DNA of 6,925 bases from Thermococcaceae archaeon. GTDB taxonomy: Archaea; Methanobacteriota_B; Thermococci; Thermococcales; Thermococcaceae. Location: positions 1 through 6,925 of the forward strand of contig JALSON010000353.1 in assembly GCA_026986455.1 (NCBI GenBank), read 5' to 3'. This document shows, piece after piece, positions 5,034-6,925 of this stretch (position 1 is the first letter of the stretch; each line of letters opens with the position of its first letter). Under the pieces are notes generated by a model. The model was not told where the DNA came from and made no database searches. It was given only the letters and a program-made list of their open reading frames with translations. Made by a program: the position numbers and the translations under genes.

Positions 5034-5837
5034 ATGGCCATTATTGCCGTAATCGAAAAGGAGTTCAGGATGTTCTTCCGCTACCCCCTCAGGGTTTTCA
5101 GCTCAATCCTGGTTGGTATTGTCTTCCTTCTTCAGTTCGTCTTCTTCGGGCAGGCCGTGCTCGGGGGGAGATACTCCCAGCTCCTTGCATCTTCAACGGG
5201 AATCGGGGATTATCCCACATATGCGCTGGTGGGCTACGTCCTCTGGTGGCTGTCCGTTTCCCCCATGGAGGCATATGTCTGGGGAATCAGGAGGGAGCTT
5301 CAGAGGGGCACATTTGAGACCAACATAGCGGCTCCGGTGAGAATTACCGAACTTCTCCTCGGCATTGCCCTGAGCTGGCTCATCATGGATTCCCTGCTGA
5401 TGACGGTGGTCTTTGCATTCGGTGCCCTAATTTTCCACATTTCCATAACATTCTCCATTCTCCTGAAGTCCCTGCCGGTACTGATGCTCTCCTTCCTCGC
5501 CTTCCTTGGCTTCGGCTTCATCTTCGCAGGGCTGGTGATGATGCTCAAGCATATAGGGCCTTTTGCTCAGATTTTTGAATTTTCGATGCTCTTCTTTTCC
5601 GGAATTTTCTTTCCGCTTGGGGTAATGCCCGGAATAGTGGTGGAGTTCTCAAAGATTCTTCCCCTGACCCACTCCGTATCTGCCATAAGGGGAATCTTCA
5701 TCGGGAAAAGCTATTCGGAAATTGCTCCCTCCATAACCTGGCTCATTCTTTTAGTCTTCGTTTACTGGCTGATTGGTTACGCCATCTTCCGCTGGGCAGA
5801 GAGGGTAACGCGGGTGATGGGATATGGTGGTTACTGA
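5034..5837 (+). CDS. ABC-2-type permease, first subunit
   Basis: 267 aa with six hydrophobic helices at about 21-43, 62-82, 106-130, 146-170, 178-198 and 233-252, and a short N-terminal amphipathic stretch EKEFRMFFRYPLRV that is typical of ABC-2 permeases. RRELQRGTFETNIAAPVRITELLLG (86-110) is the conserved cytoplasmic coupling-loop region (E-GT-E---A-P). FFSGIFFPLGVMPGIVVEFSKILPLTHSVSAIRG (187-220) is the family's re-entrant/TM5 motif (SG-xxP---P---------P). Such proteins pair with an NBD dimer. The start is the ATG at 5034 with GAGGGAT overlapping the previous stop. It most likely forms a heterodimer with the next gene product, which has the same layout but differs in sequence. Confidence 0.93.
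   Translation: MAIIAVIEKEFRMFFRYPLRVFSSILVGIVFLLQFVFFGQAVLGGRYSQLLASSTGIGDYPTYALVGYVLWWLSVSPMEAYVWGIRRELQRGTFETNIAAPVRITELLLGIALSWLIMDSLLMTVVFAFGALIFHISITFSILLKSLPVLMLSFLAFLGFGFIFAGLVMMLKHIGPFAQIFEFSMLFFSGIFFPLGVMPGIVVEFSKILPLTHSVSAIRGIFIGKSYSEIAPSITWLILLVFVYWLIGYAIFRWAERVTRVMGYGGY
5813..5818 (+). promoter_or_regulatory. Ribosome binding site of the second permease, inside the first
   Basis: GGTGAT, an exact part of the SD complement of 16S rRNA, lies 5 nt before the ATG at 5824 within the 3' end of the first permease gene. It supports ATG 5824 over the GTG at 5827 and implies translational coupling. Confidence 0.65.
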
Positions 5838-6645
5838 GGAGCTGAGAGCACTGTACGGGGTTGCCGTTAAAAGCTGGCGAATCTTCCTGAGCTACAGACT
5901 GTGGATGATAAGCGATATAATGCTCGGCTTCTTCTTTGTGGGACAGGCCCTGCTCATAGGGATCGGTCTGACCGGGCAGAGAAACTCCCCCTCACTGCAG
6001 AGGATAACAGGCTATTCTGACTACCTGACATTTGCCGTCCTGGGCTTCATGGTTCTCGGCTTTGGTCTGACATTCCTGAGCGGCTTTGTATGGAGTGTTG
6101 TCGATGAGCTCTATGCGGGAACCCTCGAATACTCATTTGCCTCGCCAATGAGGAGGATAACCTTCTTCCTGGGCAATGTTCTGGTTAGAATACTCCTTTC
6201 CTTCCTTTATATGGCGGTTTATGTGCCCCTCTTCATTCTCATTTTTGGAGTCCATATAAATCCCCTCGGTTTTCTAAGAGGGCTTCCCGTGCTCCTAATT
6301 GGAACCGTGGGGATGATAGGCCTTGGAATGACTGCGGCCGGAATTGTGCTCTATCTAAAAGACCCCGGACCGTTCATAAATATCCTTGAGATGCTCGTGT
6401 TTGCTCTGAGCGGGGCAATGTATCCTGTGAGCATTCTGCCAAAGCCCCTCCAGCTCCTGGCCAACGCAATGCCCTATGCTCCAACGAGCGAGGCTGTGAG
6501 AAAAGTCGTGGCTTTCGGATACTCAAATGCACTGGGAGAGATAGGCTATCTCATCCTCATATCGCTGGTCTATTCCATATCCGGCTATCTGGCATACAGA
6601 TGGAGCGAGAGGCAGGCGAGAATCCTCGGCCTTAAGAGCTATTAG
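5824..6645 (+). CDS. ABC-2-type permease, second subunit
   Basis: 273 aa, overlapping the first permease by 14 bp. Six hydrophobic helices lie at about 27-48, 67-90, 115-141, 152-178, 184-206 and 240-257. It shares the family landmarks of its neighbour: N-terminal [42 protein letters not shown] (92-118) matching the E-GTLE---A-P coupling loop, and [32 protein letters not shown] (195-226) matching the SG---P-----P-------P-------R segment. The two permeases end alike, in [15 protein letters not shown] and [15 protein letters not shown], which suggests an old duplication and a heterodimeric channel. It is the last gene of the operon; its TAG overlaps the stop of the opposing kinase gene. Confidence 0.93.
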   Translation: MVVTEELRALYGVAVKSWRIFLSYRLWMISDIMLGFFFVGQALLIGIGLTGQRNSPSLQRITGYSDYLTFAVLGFMVLGFGLTFLSGFVWSVVDELYAGTLEYSFASPMRRITFFLGNVLVRILLSFLYMAVYVPLFILIFGVHINPLGFLRGLPVLLIGTVGMIGLGMTAAGIVLYLKDPGPFINILEMLVFALSGAMYPVSILPKPLQLLANAMPYAPTSEAVRKVVAFGYSNALGEIGYLILISLVYSISGYLAYRWSERQARILGLKSY

Positions 6646-6925
6646 AACGGTAAACTGAGACCCAGCTCCCTGGCCTTTCGTTTTATCTCCTCAAGGGGGA
6701 TTATGGCACTCCTCGCCCCGACCTTCTGGACGGTGAGATATGCAAGGAGCATCCCGAGCTTTGAGGCATCCCTCAAATTCCAGCCCCTGATAATCCCGTA
6801 TATAAGCCCCGCATCAAAGGCATCTCCCGCCCCCGTGGAGTCCACAACCTCAGCGCTGAGCCCCCTGATCTCAAAGGATTCTCCGTTTTCGTCCCTAACC
6901 AGCGCCCCTCCCCCGTTCAGCGTTA
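6642..6925 (-). CDS. PfkB-family carbohydrate/nucleoside kinase (C-terminal part, cut by window edge)
   Basis: The frame is open to the window edge, so the gene starts beyond 6925; the last 93 residues are present. The PfkB signature 2, [11 protein letters not shown], is at visible residues 26-36, including the anion hole GAG and the catalytic base Asp34 (codon at 6822-6824). It is followed by the usual helix [38 protein letters not shown] and a short C-terminal helix. The family phosphorylates ribose, fructose, other sugars or nucleosides with ATP or ADP; the substrate-binding N-terminal half is missing, so the specificity cannot be read. An internal GTG at 6845 is not a start: the frame continues upstream as sensible PfkB sequence ([16 protein letters not shown]). 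It is convergent with the ABC operon, sharing 4 bp at the stops. Confidence 0.93.
   Translation of the reverse strand, partial: TLNGGGALVRDENGESFEIRGLSAEVVDSTGAGDAFDAGLIYGIIRGWNLRDASKLGMLLAYLTVQKVGARSAIIPLEEIKRKARELGLSLPF

Noticed and set aside
4673..5041. 122-aa Ser-rich open frame on the minus strand inside the ABC ATPase gene
   Set aside because: Composition (Ser/Phe/Thr runs) is typical of antisense to a Lys/Glu-rich archaeal gene, and the plus-strand frame is a firm ABC ATPase.
6843..6845. GTG at 6845 as the start of a small minus-strand gene
   Set aside because: It is an internal Val codon of a PfkB kinase whose frame continues upstream to the window edge.
1..6925. Search for CRISPR repeats, tRNA, transposase, toxin-antitoxin or defence genes
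   Set aside because: I see no spaced direct repeats, no tRNA-like cloverleaf, no transposase motifs and no defence-type domains; all long frames are accounted for by the genes listed.

Overview
The window looks like chromosomal DNA of a hyperthermophilic euryarchaeon of the Thermococcales, most likely Thermococcus. The evidence is an archaeal TFE gene, TATA/BRE-type promoters, Shine-Dalgarno sites of the GGAGGTGA type, proteins rich in Lys, Glu, Arg and Ile, GTG and TTG starts, and very tight packing with overlapping gene ends. The genus is inferred; no rRNA is present to confirm it.

Layout, left to right. (1) 1-686 (+): the C-terminal three quarters of an Mrp/NBP35-type P-loop ATPase, an iron-sulfur cluster carrier cut by the window edge. 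(2) 792-2159 (+): a secreted-domain plus multi-TM membrane protein of unknown function, with its own weak promoter. It looks to me like a divergent GT-C-type glycosyltransferase. (3) 3884-2150 (-): three genes on the minus strand, in transcription order a 93-aa unknown protein, tfe (transcription factor E alpha), and a DUF2110-family protein. tfe has its own strong TATA box in a 136-bp gap. DUF2110 follows tfe by 33 bp and probably shares its transcript. The DUF2110 gene runs 10 bp into the end of the membrane protein gene (convergent). (4) 4059-6645 (+): a three-gene ABC-2-type exporter operon, one ATPase and two different six-TM permeases, with a 9-bp gap and then a 14-bp overlap. It has a clear promoter and a very short leader. 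(5) 6925-6642 (-): the C-terminal part of a PfkB-family sugar/nucleoside kinase. Its stop codon overlaps the stop of the second permease.

The divergent 174-bp region 3885-4058 is the main regulatory space. It holds two short inverted repeats and promoters on both strands. There is no gene-free stretch over 300 bp. I see no tRNA, rRNA, CRISPR array, insertion sequence or sign of recent transfer. Most of this is ordinary archaeal core genome. The least explained parts are the membrane protein at 792-2159, the 93-aa protein next to tfe, and the unidentified substrate of the two-permease ABC exporter. I did not find a convincing new defence or mobile system.
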